From NCBI GenBank assembly GCA_015060385.1, contig SUYO01000013.1, positions 1-39,848 on the forward strand: 39,848 bases of DNA, written 5' to 3'. Position numbers and translations under genes: made by a program. This stretch comes from Bacteroidales bacterium (GTDB taxonomy: Bacteria; Bacteroidota; Bacteroidia; Bacteroidales; UBA932). The notes under the pieces were generated by a model. The model ran no database searches. It worked only from the letters and a program-made list of their open reading frames with translations, and was not told the origin of the DNA. Below are positions 15,001-23,491 of the stretch, one piece after another (the stretch's first letter is position 1; each line of letters starts with the position of its first letter).

Positions 15001-16395
15001 ATGACGGAAAATCAGAAGATTAAGGTATGTATAGGCCTGTCCGGAGGTGTGGATTCGAGTGTTGCAGCCCTCTTGCTGAAGCAGCAGGGATATGATGTCT
15101 TCGCCCTTTTCATGCAGAACTGGCACGATGCATCCACGACCCTCCACGGAGACTGCGAATGGGAAGAAGACCGTTTCGTGGCTGAAATGGTGGCAAGGAA
15201 GATCGGCATACCTTTCTATTTCGTCGACCTGAGTAAGGAATACCGTCAGAGAGTTGTCGATTATATGTTTGACGAGTATGAAAAGGGACGTACGCCAAAT
15301 CCGGACGTGCTCTGCAACAGGGAGATAAAGTTCGATGCCTTCCTTAAATGTGCTGAAAAGCTTGGAGCAGACTATGTGGCTACAGGACATTATTGCAGAA
15401 AGGAGACTGTGCAGGGTCCTGACGGACAGACGGTGCATAGGATTCTTGCGGGTACCGATCCTAACAAGGACCAGAGCTATTTCCTCTGTCAGCTCTCCCA
15501 GGAGCAGCTCTCAAAGGCGATGTTCCCGATTGGCGATATTGTCAAGCCTGAGGTAAGGCGTATAGCCCATGAGGCTGACCTGCCTTCCGCGGACAAGAAG
15601 GACTCTCAGGGAATATGCTTTGTCGGAAAGGTAGATCTTCCGACCTTCCTCCAGCAGAAGCTCAAGCCGTGCGAAGGGGATATTGTAGAGGTATATGATG
15701 CATATTATGCTGAAAACGGGCAATATGCATTCATAAGGGAGACTCTTGCATCCATCATGAAGGAAGAAGGCGAGGTCAAGATGATAACTGATTATGTATC
15801 GGAAGACAAGGCGGTTTCTGTTCCGGTGCCGGGATGCCCGTTCTCGCAGGAAAAGATTGCCGCACTGTCGGATGATGACCTGCTGCGTCTATCCCTGCCG
15901 GTGCGCTATGATATCAGATTCGAGACCGAGACATACAGGAGCGGCCGGAAGCATATAAAGAAGACCCGCTATAAGGAAAATCCGTTCGGAAAGATAGTTG
16001 GAAAGCACGATGGAGCACAGTTCTATACCATAGGACAGCGCAAGGGCCTTAACGTAGGCGGACACAAGGATTCCATCTTTGTGATCGAGACAGATATACC
16101 GGACAACATAATCTATGTCGGAGAGGGTCACACCCACAAGGGACTTTCACGCAGCTGTCTTCGCATCGCTCCAGAGGAAATCCATTGGATACGCCGGGAC
16201 CTGAAGATGGTTCCCGGTGAAATACGCCGTTACCGTGTCAGGATCCGTTACCGCCAGCCTCTTCAGGATGCGACTGCTGTCATGCGTGACAACGGACTCT
16301 ACATCCTCTTCGATACACCTCAGAGAGGCATCACTCCGGGACAGTTCGCGGTATGGTACGACGGTGATGAGATGCTCGGCTCCGGAGTCATCTAA
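15001..16395 (+). CDS. mnmA: tRNA-specific 2-thiouridylase MnmA with an extra internal segment
   Basis: 464 residues, about 100 longer than usual MnmA. The PP-loop GLSGGVDSS (12-20), catalytic Cys105 in NPDVLCNREIKF, the persulfide Cys206 in SQGICFVGK, GHY at 130 and the barrel segment AQFYTIGQRKGL (339-350) are all in place. The enzyme thiolates U34 of tRNAs for Lys, Glu and Gln. The excess is one block at about 234-328, between GDIVEVYD and GKIVGKHDGAQ, rich in charged residues and ending HIKKTRYKENPF. The reading frame is intact across it. Transcription starts from the promoter at 14925-14956. Its stop overlaps that of the convergent flavoprotein gene. Confidence 0.92.
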   Translation: MTENQKIKVCIGLSGGVDSSVAALLLKQQGYDVFALFMQNWHDASTTLHGDCEWEEDRFVAEMVARKIGIPFYFVDLSKEYRQRVVDYMFDEYEKGRTPNPDVLCNREIKFDAFLKCAEKLGADYVATGHYCRKETVQGPDGQTVHRILAGTDPNKDQSYFLCQLSQEQLSKAMFPIGDIVKPEVRRIAHEADLPSADKKDSQGICFVGKVDLPTFLQQKLKPCEGDIVEVYDAYYAENGQYAFIRETLASIMKEEGEVKMITDYVSEDKAVSVPVPGCPFSQEKIAALSDDDLLRLSLPVRYDIRFETETYRSGRKHIKKTRYKENPFGKIVGKHDGAQFYTIGQRKGLNVGGHKDSIFVIETDIPDNIIYVGEGHTHKGLSRSCLRIAPEEIHWIRRDLKMVPGEIRRYRVRIRYRQPLQDATAVMRDNGLYILFDTPQRGITPGQFAVWYDGDEMLGSGVI

Positions 16396-17720
16396 GCCTT
16401 GGCAGCGGAAATGCCTGCGAGATAGCCTGTAGAGAAGGCGATCTGAAGATTATAACCTCCTGTATCTGCATCAAGGTCAAGTACTTCGCCGGCGAAGTAC
16501 AGACCTGGGACAAGCCTGGATTCAAGAGTCTTGGCTGTAACTTCCTCGAGACTTACCCCTCCAGCAGTAACTACGCATCTTTCATATCCTACATATCCCG
16601 AGATCTCCATCTTCCAGTTCTTGAGAGCCTTTGCCAGCGTCTTGTGGTCTACGTTAGGGTTGAGACTTGAGAATGCAGGGATAAGGGACATAGGAAGCAG
16701 CTTTGTCAGGAGTATCCTGAACCTGTCCTTGTAAAGTCTGTTCGCATTCCTCTTGTCCTTTGATATCTCGTTCCATAGAGTACCGATACGTACCGTCAGG
16801 TCCTCCAGCTCTACAGCCGGCTTGAGGTCTATGACTGCAGTGACCTTGGAGCCGTTGATGACGGCGTTCACACATCTCCGGCTTACCTTGAATCCGATAG
16901 GACCTTCGATACCTCCGTCAGTGAAATCCAGGTCACCGAATTCACTCTGGACCTCATTCCCGTCCACAAAGATGCTCAGCCCCACATTCTTCAGCTGGTT
17001 GCCGCAAAGGCTTGAACCTGTTTCAGACAGCTGTACGCTCCTGTCTATATGGCCTTTCCCTGCGTTGCCCGTCTGTTCGGAAACCTTGTATCCCTTCGGA
17101 ACGACAGCGGTCAGGGAAGGGAAGAGCGGGCGGATGGAATGGCCCATTTCCCGGGCCCATATGTAGCCGTCTCCTGTGGAGCCGGTCTTCGGGTAGGAAA
17201 GTCCTCCGGTACATATGATCAGTTTCCGGCAGTCATAGGTCGAGCCGTCGGCACATCCGATATTGAAGGAGATCCCCACGTCGGCAATCTCCACGACCTC
17301 CTTGCCGCAAAGCAGCTCGGCTCCTGCCTCGCGAGCTGCCTTTGCGAGGGTATCGACTACATCGGAAGCGAGATGCGATGCAGGAAATACCCTGTCTCCT
17401 CTTTCAACGACGGTCTCAAGTCCATGGCTTTCCAGAAACTCCATCATCTTTTCAGAAGTCAGATTATGGAAGGCCGGCTTGAGAGCATTTGGCTTGGGGT
17501 GGATGTGCCCAGAGAACTCGTTCCACGCCTTTAGATTCGTGAAGTTGCACCGTCCCTTGCCGGTTATCATTATCTTTCTGCCCGGGCGAGTCATCTTTTC
17601 AAGTATGATGACACGTCCCTTGATCCCCAGCGATGCATATGTCCGGGCGGCGCCTGCCCCGGCCATCAGGCCGGCAGCGCCGCCTCCAATAATTATAATA
17701 TCTGCCGAATTGTTTTCCAT
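16392..17720 (-). CDS. BaiN/HI0933-type NAD(P)/FAD-dependent oxidoreductase
   Basis: 442 residues. The dinucleotide site IIIGGGAAGLMAG is near residue 12. GRKIMITGKGRCNFTN is the signature of the HI0933/TIGR00275 flavoprotein family, and GLYFAGEVLDLDADTGGYNLQ is its C-terminal FAD-contact segment. One clostridial relative (BaiN) acts in bile acid dehydroxylation, but most members have no assigned substrate, so that role should not be transferred. It is convergent with mnmA (stop codons overlap by 4 bases). A -7 box only 8 bases ahead of the ATG suggests a nearly leaderless mRNA. Confidence 0.9.
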   Translation of the reverse strand: MENNSADIIIIGGGAAGLMAGAGAARTYASLGIKGRVIILEKMTRPGRKIMITGKGRCNFTNLKAWNEFSGHIHPKPNALKPAFHNLTSEKMMEFLESHGLETVVERGDRVFPASHLASDVVDTLAKAAREAGAELLCGKEVVEIADVGISFNIGCADGSTYDCRKLIICTGGLSYPKTGSTGDGYIWAREMGHSIRPLFPSLTAVVPKGYKVSEQTGNAGKGHIDRSVQLSETGSSLCGNQLKNVGLSIFVDGNEVQSEFGDLDFTDGGIEGPIGFKVSRRCVNAVINGSKVTAVIDLKPAVELEDLTVRIGTLWNEISKDKRNANRLYKDRFRILLTKLLPMSLIPAFSSLNPNVDHKTLAKALKNWKMEISGYVGYERCVVTAGGVSLEEVTAKTLESRLVPGLYFAGEVLDLDADTGGYNLQIAFSTGYLAGISAAKA

Positions 17721-17727
17721 GATTCCG

Positions 17728-17735
17728 CAAATTTA
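17728..17735 (-). promoter_or_regulatory. -7 element of the BaiN-like gene
   Basis: Minus strand TAAATTTG fits TAnnTTTG. RNA would begin about 2 bases before the ATG at 17720, so the message may be leaderless or nearly so. Confidence 0.5.
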
Positions 17736-17748
17736 TTCAAAAATTCTC

Positions 17749-17756
17749 TATATTTG
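17749..17756 (+). promoter_or_regulatory. -7 element of tRNA-Thr
   Basis: TATATTTG, exact consensus, about 28 bases upstream of the tRNA 5' end. The -33 box is weak. Confidence 0.6.
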
Positions 17757-17784
17757 CAGTCCCTTTGCAAAAAGGAGTTTCGTT

Positions 17785-17857
17785 GCCACTTTAGCTTAGT
17801 CGGTAGAGCATCGCATTCGTAACGCGAAGGTCGTGGGTTCGAATCCCATAGGTGGCT
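17785..17857 (+). tRNA. tRNA-Thr (anticodon CGT)
   Basis: Full cloverleaf of 73 nucleotides. Acceptor stem 17785-17791 pairs with 17850-17856 (one G-U), D arm 17794-17809, anticodon CGT at 17818-17820 in the loop TTCGTAA, T arm 17833-17849 with TTCGAAT, and discriminator U. CCA is not encoded. The anticodon reads the Thr codon ACG. The last anticodon-stem pair is an A-C mismatch (17815/17823). As an ANN-reading tRNA it is a substrate of the TsaD pathway encoded at 10312-11334. Confidence 0.95.
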
Positions 17858-17865
17858 CAAAAAAA

Positions 17866-17897
17866 AAATCCGCTCGTGACGTCGTCCGAGCGGATTT
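17866..17897. terminator. Bidirectional terminator between tRNA-Thr and the thioredoxin gene
   Basis: Perfect 11-bp stem AAATCCGCTCG (17866-17876) and CGAGCGGATTT (17887-17897) with a 10-base loop. T-rich sequence follows on the plus strand, and on the minus strand a long T tract (A run at 17859-17868) follows, so it serves both convergent genes. Confidence 0.85.
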
Positions 17898-17899
17898 CT

Positions 17900-18361
17900 T
17901 TATTTTCCAAGGAGTATCTTGTCGATTTCCCCTTTAAGCGTTGCCTTGTCGCGAAGACCGATCAGCATCTGAGGAGTACCGTCCTTCGGGATGAAGAGCA
18001 TCGCAGGAATCGAGCTGATCTTGAATGCCTCAGCCAGATCTCTGCACTTGTCCACATCTACCTTATATACATCCACCTTGCCCTTGTACTCCTTTGCAAG
18101 CTCCTCAAGGATAGGTGCCAGTCTCTGGCATGGTCCGCACCATGTCGCTGTAAAGTCCACAATTGCAGGCTTGTCGCCAAGAAAATCTGCGTCCTCCTTT
18201 GTAATGTCACATATCTTTGTCTGGAATGTCTCGGAATTCAGTTCCACGACTGCCTTTGAGTCGGAAGCCTTCTTCCTGTCGTTTCTTGCACCTGCATTTC
18301 CACATGCACAGATGCTTATCATAGCGGCCATCACGAGGGCCATTGTCTTAAGATTCTTCAT
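17900..18361 (-). CDS. Thioredoxin-fold lipoprotein
   Basis: 153 residues from the ATG at 18361 (a TTG two codons upstream is less likely). A signal peptide ends in a lipobox-like SICAC with Cys20 as the probable lipidated residue, so the protein is anchored in the cell envelope. The thioredoxin domain has WCGPC at 74-78 (TATWCGPCQRL), a FKISSIPAMLFIPKDG segment with the cis-proline, and full length. It is likely a periplasmic thiol-disulfide oxidoreductase. It is a single gene with a strong terminator after it. Confidence 0.9.
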   Translation of the reverse strand: MKNLKTMALVMAAMISICACGNAGARNDRKKASDSKAVVELNSETFQTKICDITKEDADFLGDKPAIVDFTATWCGPCQRLAPILEELAKEYKGKVDVYKVDVDKCRDLAEAFKISSIPAMLFIPKDGTPQMLIGLRDKATLKGEIDKILLGK

Positions 18362-18406
18362 GTTCAATATAGTTTTAAAATGTTCAGGTAATCAGCAAAT
18401 GACATG

Positions 18407-18952
18407 CTAGAATATCAGCTTGAAGCCATATGTGACCTCTCCGTTGAGCCGGCCTTCAATCCTTGCCTCCGGGTCTTTCTTCGAGGCAAGCGGTCTGACA
18501 GGCCCCATCTCTACAGCAACAAAGTCACCTATACGCAGGGAAGTCGTTCCTGAAGCCATGCAGATCGTATCCTCGATCAGGGCCCTTTCTGCAACTCCTG
18601 TAAAGACGGCCTCTCCGTTTACGGTTACACTGTACTCCTTTCCTTCATCAAGGATATCAGGTCCGTTAAGCGGGAACGGAAGACGGGAAGTGTGGTCGGC
18701 GCAGGAGGTGAATGCAACAGGTCCGTCGTTGCAGTACAGCAACGCACCGAAACCATATCCGTCATAATAGCGGGACGCGAACTTCTGTCCTATGCATTTC
18801 CCTGCCTTGCCTATGCGGGCAAACACTACCGGTGCCCAGTAAAGGACCTCCACGCTGTCAGGGACATAGAAATCCTTGTCCTCCCTCTCCCATGTCGTGT
18901 CGGGACGGCAGTAGCAGGAACTGCTTCCGTATGGTCTTGTTATGATGTTCAT
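18407..18952 (-). CDS. FAH-like protein lacking the metal-binding glutamates
   Basis: 181 residues. The segments DKDFYVPDSVEVLYWAP, ARIGKAGKCIGQKFASRYYD and the C-terminal LRIGDFVAVEM resemble the short fumarylacetoacetate-hydrolase family proteins of Bacteroidales. In active relatives, as I recall them, the first segment carries an E-x-E metal site (YEAEL). Here the same place reads YWAPV, and the following DFTARD stretch is replaced. It is therefore probably an inactive or repurposed paralogue. It begins 3 bases after the exonuclease stop and is the third gene of the dnaN operon. The family assignment is moderate, from motif memory. Confidence 0.55.
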   Translation of the reverse strand: MNIITRPYGSSSCYCRPDTTWEREDKDFYVPDSVEVLYWAPVVFARIGKAGKCIGQKFASRYYDGYGFGALLYCNDGPVAFTSCADHTSRLPFPLNGPDILDEGKEYSVTVNGEAVFTGVAERALIEDTICMASGTTSLRIGDFVAVEMGPVRPLASKKDPEARIEGRLNGEVTYGFKLIF

Positions 18953-18955
18953 ATC

Positions 18956-19876
18956 CTAGTCCTTTTCCTGTGAGAAAAGGTCACCGAGTCCTTCGAACGG
19001 AGTATATCCCTTTGTCCTCGGAATCGGTGCAGCAGTCTTCCTTTCCTGATATGCCGCCTTTCTTTCAGCTTCGAACTGAGCCTTCAGCAGGGCGAACTGA
19101 CGTTTGGTGTCAAGGGTGAAGTCTCCGTTGTCTATCCATGCGAAATACGACGGCTCGCTGAAGTAGACCTCCCTTGCAGTCTTTCCCTTATGCTTTCCGA
19201 AGCTGACTACAGGTTCGTCCTTGTCGTTGAGCACGAGCCTTCCTGCGTAGTCCACAGTCCTCTGCTTGGTCGAGAATTTTGCGAGCTTGTCGACGTTGTT
19301 CTCTATGCGTGGGTCGCCTGCATATCTGTCGAGCTGGCCCTTGAGCACTTCGTAGGTCGCAAGGGTATCAGCTTCAGCTGCATGGGCGTTTTCAAGGTCG
19401 CGGCCGCAGTAGAAGAGGTATGCCGCCTTCAATGTGCGTGGCTCCATCGCGTGGAATATGTTCTGTACATCGACCATCTTCATATGGTGGAGGTCGATCG
19501 GAAGCTCGCGGCTTCGCCACCTGCGTACACGTTCGATCTCCTCTGCAAGCATCGGAAGATCGAACTTGGCCGAATTGAAGCCGGCAAGGTCACTGTCAGC
19601 GATCCATTCGACTACTTCGTCAGCGATATCGCTGAAAGTCGGACAGTCCGCAAGGTCTTCAGCTGATATTCCGTGAACTGCCTGGGCTGAAGGGTTGATT
19701 GCCCTCTGACAGTTGTGTTCATAGTCCCAAGGCTTTACACGCCAGGTCTTTACCCTTTGTTCTCCTCCGGGCAATATCTTGACGAAGCAGAGCTCGATGA
19801 TCGAGTCTGACGCGATGTTGAGCCCTGTGCTTTCTATGTCAAAAAACAATAACGGTCTTTCAAGATTCAGTTCCAT
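18956..19876 (-). CDS. DnaQ-fold 3'-5' exonuclease with ExoX-like C-terminal domain
   Basis: 306 residues. The DEDDh nuclease motifs are FFDIESTGL (D13, E15), a GFNSAKFDLPML segment, and HAAEADTLATYEVL with the final His and Asp. After about residue 210, VSFGKHKGKTAREVYFSEP and YFAWIDNGDFTLDTKR match the small domain found at the C-terminus of ExoX-like exonucleases. It is probably involved in proofreading or repair. The gene follows dnaN by 2 bases, so exonuclease and sliding clamp are made from one message, which suggests that they act together. Confidence 0.9.
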   Translation of the reverse strand: MELNLERPLLFFDIESTGLNIASDSIIELCFVKILPGGEQRVKTWRVKPWDYEHNCQRAINPSAQAVHGISAEDLADCPTFSDIADEVVEWIADSDLAGFNSAKFDLPMLAEEIERVRRWRSRELPIDLHHMKMVDVQNIFHAMEPRTLKAAYLFYCGRDLENAHAAEADTLATYEVLKGQLDRYAGDPRIENNVDKLAKFSTKQRTVDYAGRLVLNDKDEPVVSFGKHKGKTAREVYFSEPSYFAWIDNGDFTLDTKRQFALLKAQFEAERKAAYQERKTAAPIPRTKGYTPFEGLGDLFSQEKD

Positions 19877-19878
19877 GA

Positions 19879-21000
19879 TTACGAAATCATAATAGGCATG
19901 ATGATACCGCAGATCTTTTCGCTTTCAGCCTCGTCTTCAGCAGGAACTACCAGAGCCGCCCTCTTGCTGTCAAGGAACTTCATCACAACCTCTCCGCAAC
20001 CCATGTTCGAGAGGATCTCTATGATGAACGGAGACTTGAATCCTATGGTCAGGTCATCTCCTTCATACTGGCACTGCATTGTTTCGTGTGCTGCGATTGA
20101 GAAACCGAGATCCTGGGCCGATATCATCAGCGATCCGTTCTTCAGGTCGAACTTGATGTGGTTCGATGCCTTGTTCGAGCATACGGATACGCGGCGCACG
20201 GTGTTGAGGAGCTGCACGCGGTTGATCCTGAGGATGTTCGAGTTGTTCTGAGGGATCACGTCACGGTACTTCGGATATTTTCCTACGACAAGACGGCAGA
20301 TCACTGTTGTCTGACCGAAGCTGAATGTGGCGTTCTTTGAGTCGAAAGCGATCTCCACGGTCTCCACATCCTTGCCGATGATCGCCTTGAGGATTCCTGC
20401 CGGCTTCTTGTGAAGGATGAAAGATGCCTTCTCCGAAGCGTTCACGTCTGCTGTGGTGTAGCATATGAGCTTATGAGAGTCCGATGCCACGAGGGTGGTC
20501 GATGCCGTGTCGATATCGAAGAGGATACCGTTCATCGCAGGGCGTATCTCGTCGTCTGCAGTCGCGTATATCGTGCTTGCAATACCGTCCACAAGGCTCT
20601 GTGCAGGGAACTGGAGTGTGACTGCAGTGTCGTCTGTGCCTGTTATTTCAGGATAGTCTTCTGCAGGGAAGTATGGGAGGGTGGATTCACCGCTTGCCCA
20701 GCTGCATACGAAAGAGCTGTCGCTTGTGGTGCTGATGGTCAGAGGCTGGTCAGGAAGCTCCTTGAGGAGGTCCATCATGTGCTTTGCAGGAACTGCTATC
20801 CTTCCTTCTTCAGAAGTGCTCTCCACCTCTACCTGGGTCTTGAGGGTGAGCTCCGAGTCTGAAGCTGTGATCTCCAGTACATTACCCTTGAGGTCGAAAA
20901 GGAAGTTCTCAAGGATAGGGAGCGGCGACTTTGCCGGAATAGCCTTGGCAACAGCCATGACTGCTCTGAGAAGTTCTGAACTTGAAATGATTACCTTCAT
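19879..21000 (-). CDS. dnaN: DNA polymerase III sliding clamp (beta subunit)
   Basis: 373 residues, normal length, three clamp domains. The start MKVIISSSELLRAVMAVAKAIP, the segment LPILENFLFDL, the second-domain ATADDEIRPAMNGILFD and the C-terminal CGIIMPIMIS are typical. It forms the ring that tethers polymerase III and other partners to DNA. It is the first gene of a three-gene operon (dnaN, exonuclease, FAH-like). It is not next to dnaA here. The promoter -7 box is at 21061-21068. Confidence 0.97.
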   Translation of the reverse strand: MKVIISSSELLRAVMAVAKAIPAKSPLPILENFLFDLKGNVLEITASDSELTLKTQVEVESTSEEGRIAVPAKHMMDLLKELPDQPLTISTTSDSSFVCSWASGESTLPYFPAEDYPEITGTDDTAVTLQFPAQSLVDGIASTIYATADDEIRPAMNGILFDIDTASTTLVASDSHKLICYTTADVNASEKASFILHKKPAGILKAIIGKDVETVEIAFDSKNATFSFGQTTVICRLVVGKYPKYRDVIPQNNSNILRINRVQLLNTVRRVSVCSNKASNHIKFDLKNGSLMISAQDLGFSIAAHETMQCQYEGDDLTIGFKSPFIIEILSNMGCGEVVMKFLDSKRAALVVPAEDEAESEKICGIIMPIMIS

Positions 21001-21060
21001 AATTATATCATTTAAATTATCATCTTTTTGAGCGCGGCATAATACCGCATATTAATCGAA

Positions 21061-21068
21061 CAAATATA
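21061..21068 (-). promoter_or_regulatory. dnaN: -7 element of the dnaN operon
   Basis: Minus strand TATATTTG, exact consensus, about 60 bases ahead of the dnaN ATG. A palindrome lies 20 bases further upstream (21089-21117). No plain TTTG is present at the -33 distance. Confidence 0.6.
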
Positions 21069-21088
21069 AGAAATAATTTCCAATGGTG

Positions 21089-21117
21089 ATGGCATATTTT
21101 TTGAAAAATTATGCCAT
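21089..21117. promoter_or_regulatory. 29-bp palindrome in the dnaN / HtrA-protease divergent region
   Basis: ATGGCATA (21089-21096) mirrors TATGCCAT (21110-21117). The centre T5-G-A5 is also symmetric, leaving only one mismatched pair (21097/21109). It covers the upstream side of the dnaN promoter and lies 47 bases before the protease ATG. Its length and symmetry suggest an operator; the binding protein is unknown. Confidence 0.45.
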
Positions 21118-21163
21118 GATTTATCAATACTGCTTAATAAAAACAAGTTAATACGATATTTAT

Positions 21164-22603
21164 ATGAGAAAAGGCATTTTGATTACATTGCTTTCCGCAT
21201 TGGCAGGAGGCTTAACGGCTTATGCTGTCGTTAATTTCATGGCATCCGACAATGTCGTTACCGTAGAATCGCGTGCAGACGGAGCCATGTTCCGCACGGT
21301 CAATCTGATGCAGGACGACTGGCCTGACTTCACATATGCTGCCGAATCGGCAGTCGATGCTGTCGTATATGTCAAAGTGACATCCACCCAGACCATGCAG
21401 CAGGCTCCAAGTTCGATATTCGAATATTTCTTCGGATTCCCGCAGGGTGGCGGCGCTCCCCAGCAGAGGGAAAGGGTCGGCAGCGGTTCCGGCGTAATCA
21501 TCCGTGAGGACGGATACATAGTTACCAACAACCACGTCATCGACGGTGCGACAAAGATCGAGGTGACCCTCAACAACAACCAGACCTATCCGGCTACCTT
21601 GGTAGGAACGGACCCGGCAACGGATGTCGCTCTTCTCAAAGTGGAGGCGACCGGACTTCCGGTAATTCCTTTCGGAGACTCTGACAAGCTCCGTCTCGGA
21701 GAGTGGGTGATCGCGATCGGATCTCCATATGATCTCCGCTCGACCATCACTGCCGGCATCGTCAGCGCCAAGGGACGCTCGATGCCGAACTATACCGGCG
21801 AATTCAAGATCGAGTCATTCATCCAGACAGATGCTGCCGTGAATCCTGGAAACAGTGGTGGAGCCCTTGTAGACAAGTCAGGAAGCCTGGTCGGCATAAA
21901 CACGGCCATCTATTCCCAGACCGGTTCATATTCAGGATATTCGTTTGCCGTACCTGTGAACATCGTCAAGAAGATCGTCTATGACCTCATGGACTTCGGA
22001 ACAGTCCAGAGAGCCGTACTCGGAATCACCATGGGACCTATCGACGACAAAATTGCAGAGGAGTTGAAACTTTCTTCAAGAAACGGCGTATATATTAGCG
22101 AGGTTTCAAAAAGCAGCGCCGCTGACGTGGCCGGAATCAAGGCTGGTGACGTGCTCATCGCCATAGATTCCGTCAAGGTTACAGGAGGTCCTTCGGTTCA
22201 GGAAACCATCAGCAGATACTCTCCGGGAGACAAGGCTGTGGTTACTGTGATCAGGGACGGAAAGGAGAAGACCTTCGACGTGACCTTCAAGGGTATGGCC
22301 CAGGAGAACGGTGTTGAGACAGGCGACGGTTCGGTTGCGTTCTACGGTTCTTCAATAAAGGAAGCGGATGAAGAGACTCTCGCGAAGTTCGGCATAAGGA
22401 ACGGAGTCGAGATCGTCGAGCTCGGACCTGGAAAACTCATGGAGGCAGGTGCGACCGAAGGATTCATCATCATGTATGTGAACGACCATCCGGTGAAGAC
22501 GCCTCAGGACGTGATTGACATAGTGAAGAAGTCGAAGAGGACGGTTTTCATCGAAGGTGTGACCCCTTCCGGAAGAACAGGTTATTTCGGCTTCGGAATA
22601 TAG
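21164..22603 (+). CDS. Do/HtrA-family periplasmic serine protease
   Basis: 479 residues. An N-terminal signal or anchor (about 5-24) precedes a trypsin-like domain with catalytic His124 (TNNHVID), Asp154 (DPATDVALLKV) and Ser231 (NPGNSGGALVD). Two PDZ domains follow, the first around VYISEVSKSSAADVAGIKAG and the second near the C-terminus (FIIMYVNDHPVKTPQDV). The family degrades or refolds misfolded envelope proteins. It is the first gene of an operon with rpoD (27 bases downstream) and argS, and diverges from dnaN. No good consensus promoter was seen upstream. Confidence 0.95.
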   Translation: MRKGILITLLSALAGGLTAYAVVNFMASDNVVTVESRADGAMFRTVNLMQDDWPDFTYAAESAVDAVVYVKVTSTQTMQQAPSSIFEYFFGFPQGGGAPQQRERVGSGSGVIIREDGYIVTNNHVIDGATKIEVTLNNNQTYPATLVGTDPATDVALLKVEATGLPVIPFGDSDKLRLGEWVIAIGSPYDLRSTITAGIVSAKGRSMPNYTGEFKIESFIQTDAAVNPGNSGGALVDKSGSLVGINTAIYSQTGSYSGYSFAVPVNIVKKIVYDLMDFGTVQRAVLGITMGPIDDKIAEELKLSSRNGVYISEVSKSSAADVAGIKAGDVLIAIDSVKVTGGPSVQETISRYSPGDKAVVTVIRDGKEKTFDVTFKGMAQENGVETGDGSVAFYGSSIKEADEETLAKFGIRNGVEIVELGPGKLMEAGATEGFIIMYVNDHPVKTPQDVIDIVKKSKRTVFIEGVTPSGRTGYFGFGI

Positions 22604-22630
22604 GAAGCAGAATAAACTTATATATTTGGA

Positions 22631-23491
22631 ATGAGACAGTTAAAGATTACAAAATCGATTACCAACCGTGAGAGCGCATCTCTTGACAAGTATCTTCAGG
22701 AGATCGGAAGGGAAGAACTTATCACTGTAGAGGAAGAGGTAGAGCTTGCCCAGAGGATCCGCAAGGGTGACCAGGCGGCCCTCGAGAAGCTGACAAGGGC
22801 AAACCTCAGGTTCGTGGTTTCTGTTGCGAAGCAGTACCAGAACCAGGGACTCAGCCTTCCGGACCTCATCAACGAAGGTAACCTCGGCCTTATCAAGGCA
22901 GCTGAGAAGTTCGATGAGACAAGAGGATTCAAATTCATCTCGTACGCAGTATGGTGGATCCGTCAGTCAATCCTTCAGGCTCTTGCAGAGCAGTCGAGAA
23001 TCGTGAGATTGCCTCTCAACCAGGTGGGATCGCTCAATAAGATAAACAAGGCTCTTCAGAAGTTCGAGCAGGAGAACGAGCGTATGCCTTCAAGCGAAGA
23101 ACTTTCCGAGATGATCGACGTACCTAAGGACAAGATCGCAGATACCCTCAGGGTTTCTGGAAGACATGTCTCTGTGGATGCACCTTTCGTCGAGGGAGAG
23201 GACAACAGCCTCCTCGATGTGCTTGTGAACAATGATTCTCCTAGCGCTGACCGCGGTCTCGTGAACGAGTCGCTCAACAAGGAGATCGAGCGTGCACTTT
23301 CGACACTCGCCACCCGTGAGAGAGAGATCATCAAGTCATTCTTCGGCATCGGTTGCCAGGAGATGACCCTCGAGGAGATCGGTGAGAGATTCGGACTTAC
23401 AAGGGAGCGCGTACGTCAGATCAAGGAAAAGGCAATACGCAAGCTCAAGAACAATTCAAGAAGCAAACTTTTGAAAAGCTATTTAGGATAA
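22631..23491 (+). CDS. rpoD: Primary sigma factor RpoD (short Bacteroidota type)
   Basis: 286 residues, as expected for the Bacteroidota primary sigma factor, which lacks a long region 1.1. [14 protein letters not shown] is region 1.2, [31 protein letters not shown] and [15 protein letters not shown] are region 2, [13 protein letters not shown] is region 3, and [18 protein letters not shown] is the region 4 helix-turn-helix. This is the sigma factor expected to read the TAnnTTTG promoters seen throughout the window. A TATATTTG box at 22621-22628 ends two bases before the ATG, which may indicate an internal leaderless promoter. The stop overlaps the argS start (TAATG). Confidence 0.97.
   Translation: MRQLKITKSITNRESASLDKYLQEIGREELITVEEEVELAQRIRKGDQAALEKLTRANLRFVVSVAKQYQNQGLSLPDLINEGNLGLIKAAEKFDETRGFKFISYAVWWIRQSILQALAEQSRIVRLPLNQVGSLNKINKALQKFEQENERMPSSEELSEMIDVPKDKIADTLRVSGRHVSVDAPFVEGEDNSLLDVLVNNDSPSADRGLVNESLNKEIERALSTLATREREIIKSFFGIGCQEMTLEEIGERFGLTRERVRQIKEKAIRKLKNNSRSKLLKSYLG

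Noticed and set aside
17595..17700. GC-rich GGCCGGCAGCGCCGCC stretch as another palindrome copy
   Set aside because: It is the coding sequence for the glycine/alanine-rich dinucleotide-binding loop of the BaiN-like protein and does not match the 28-bp core.
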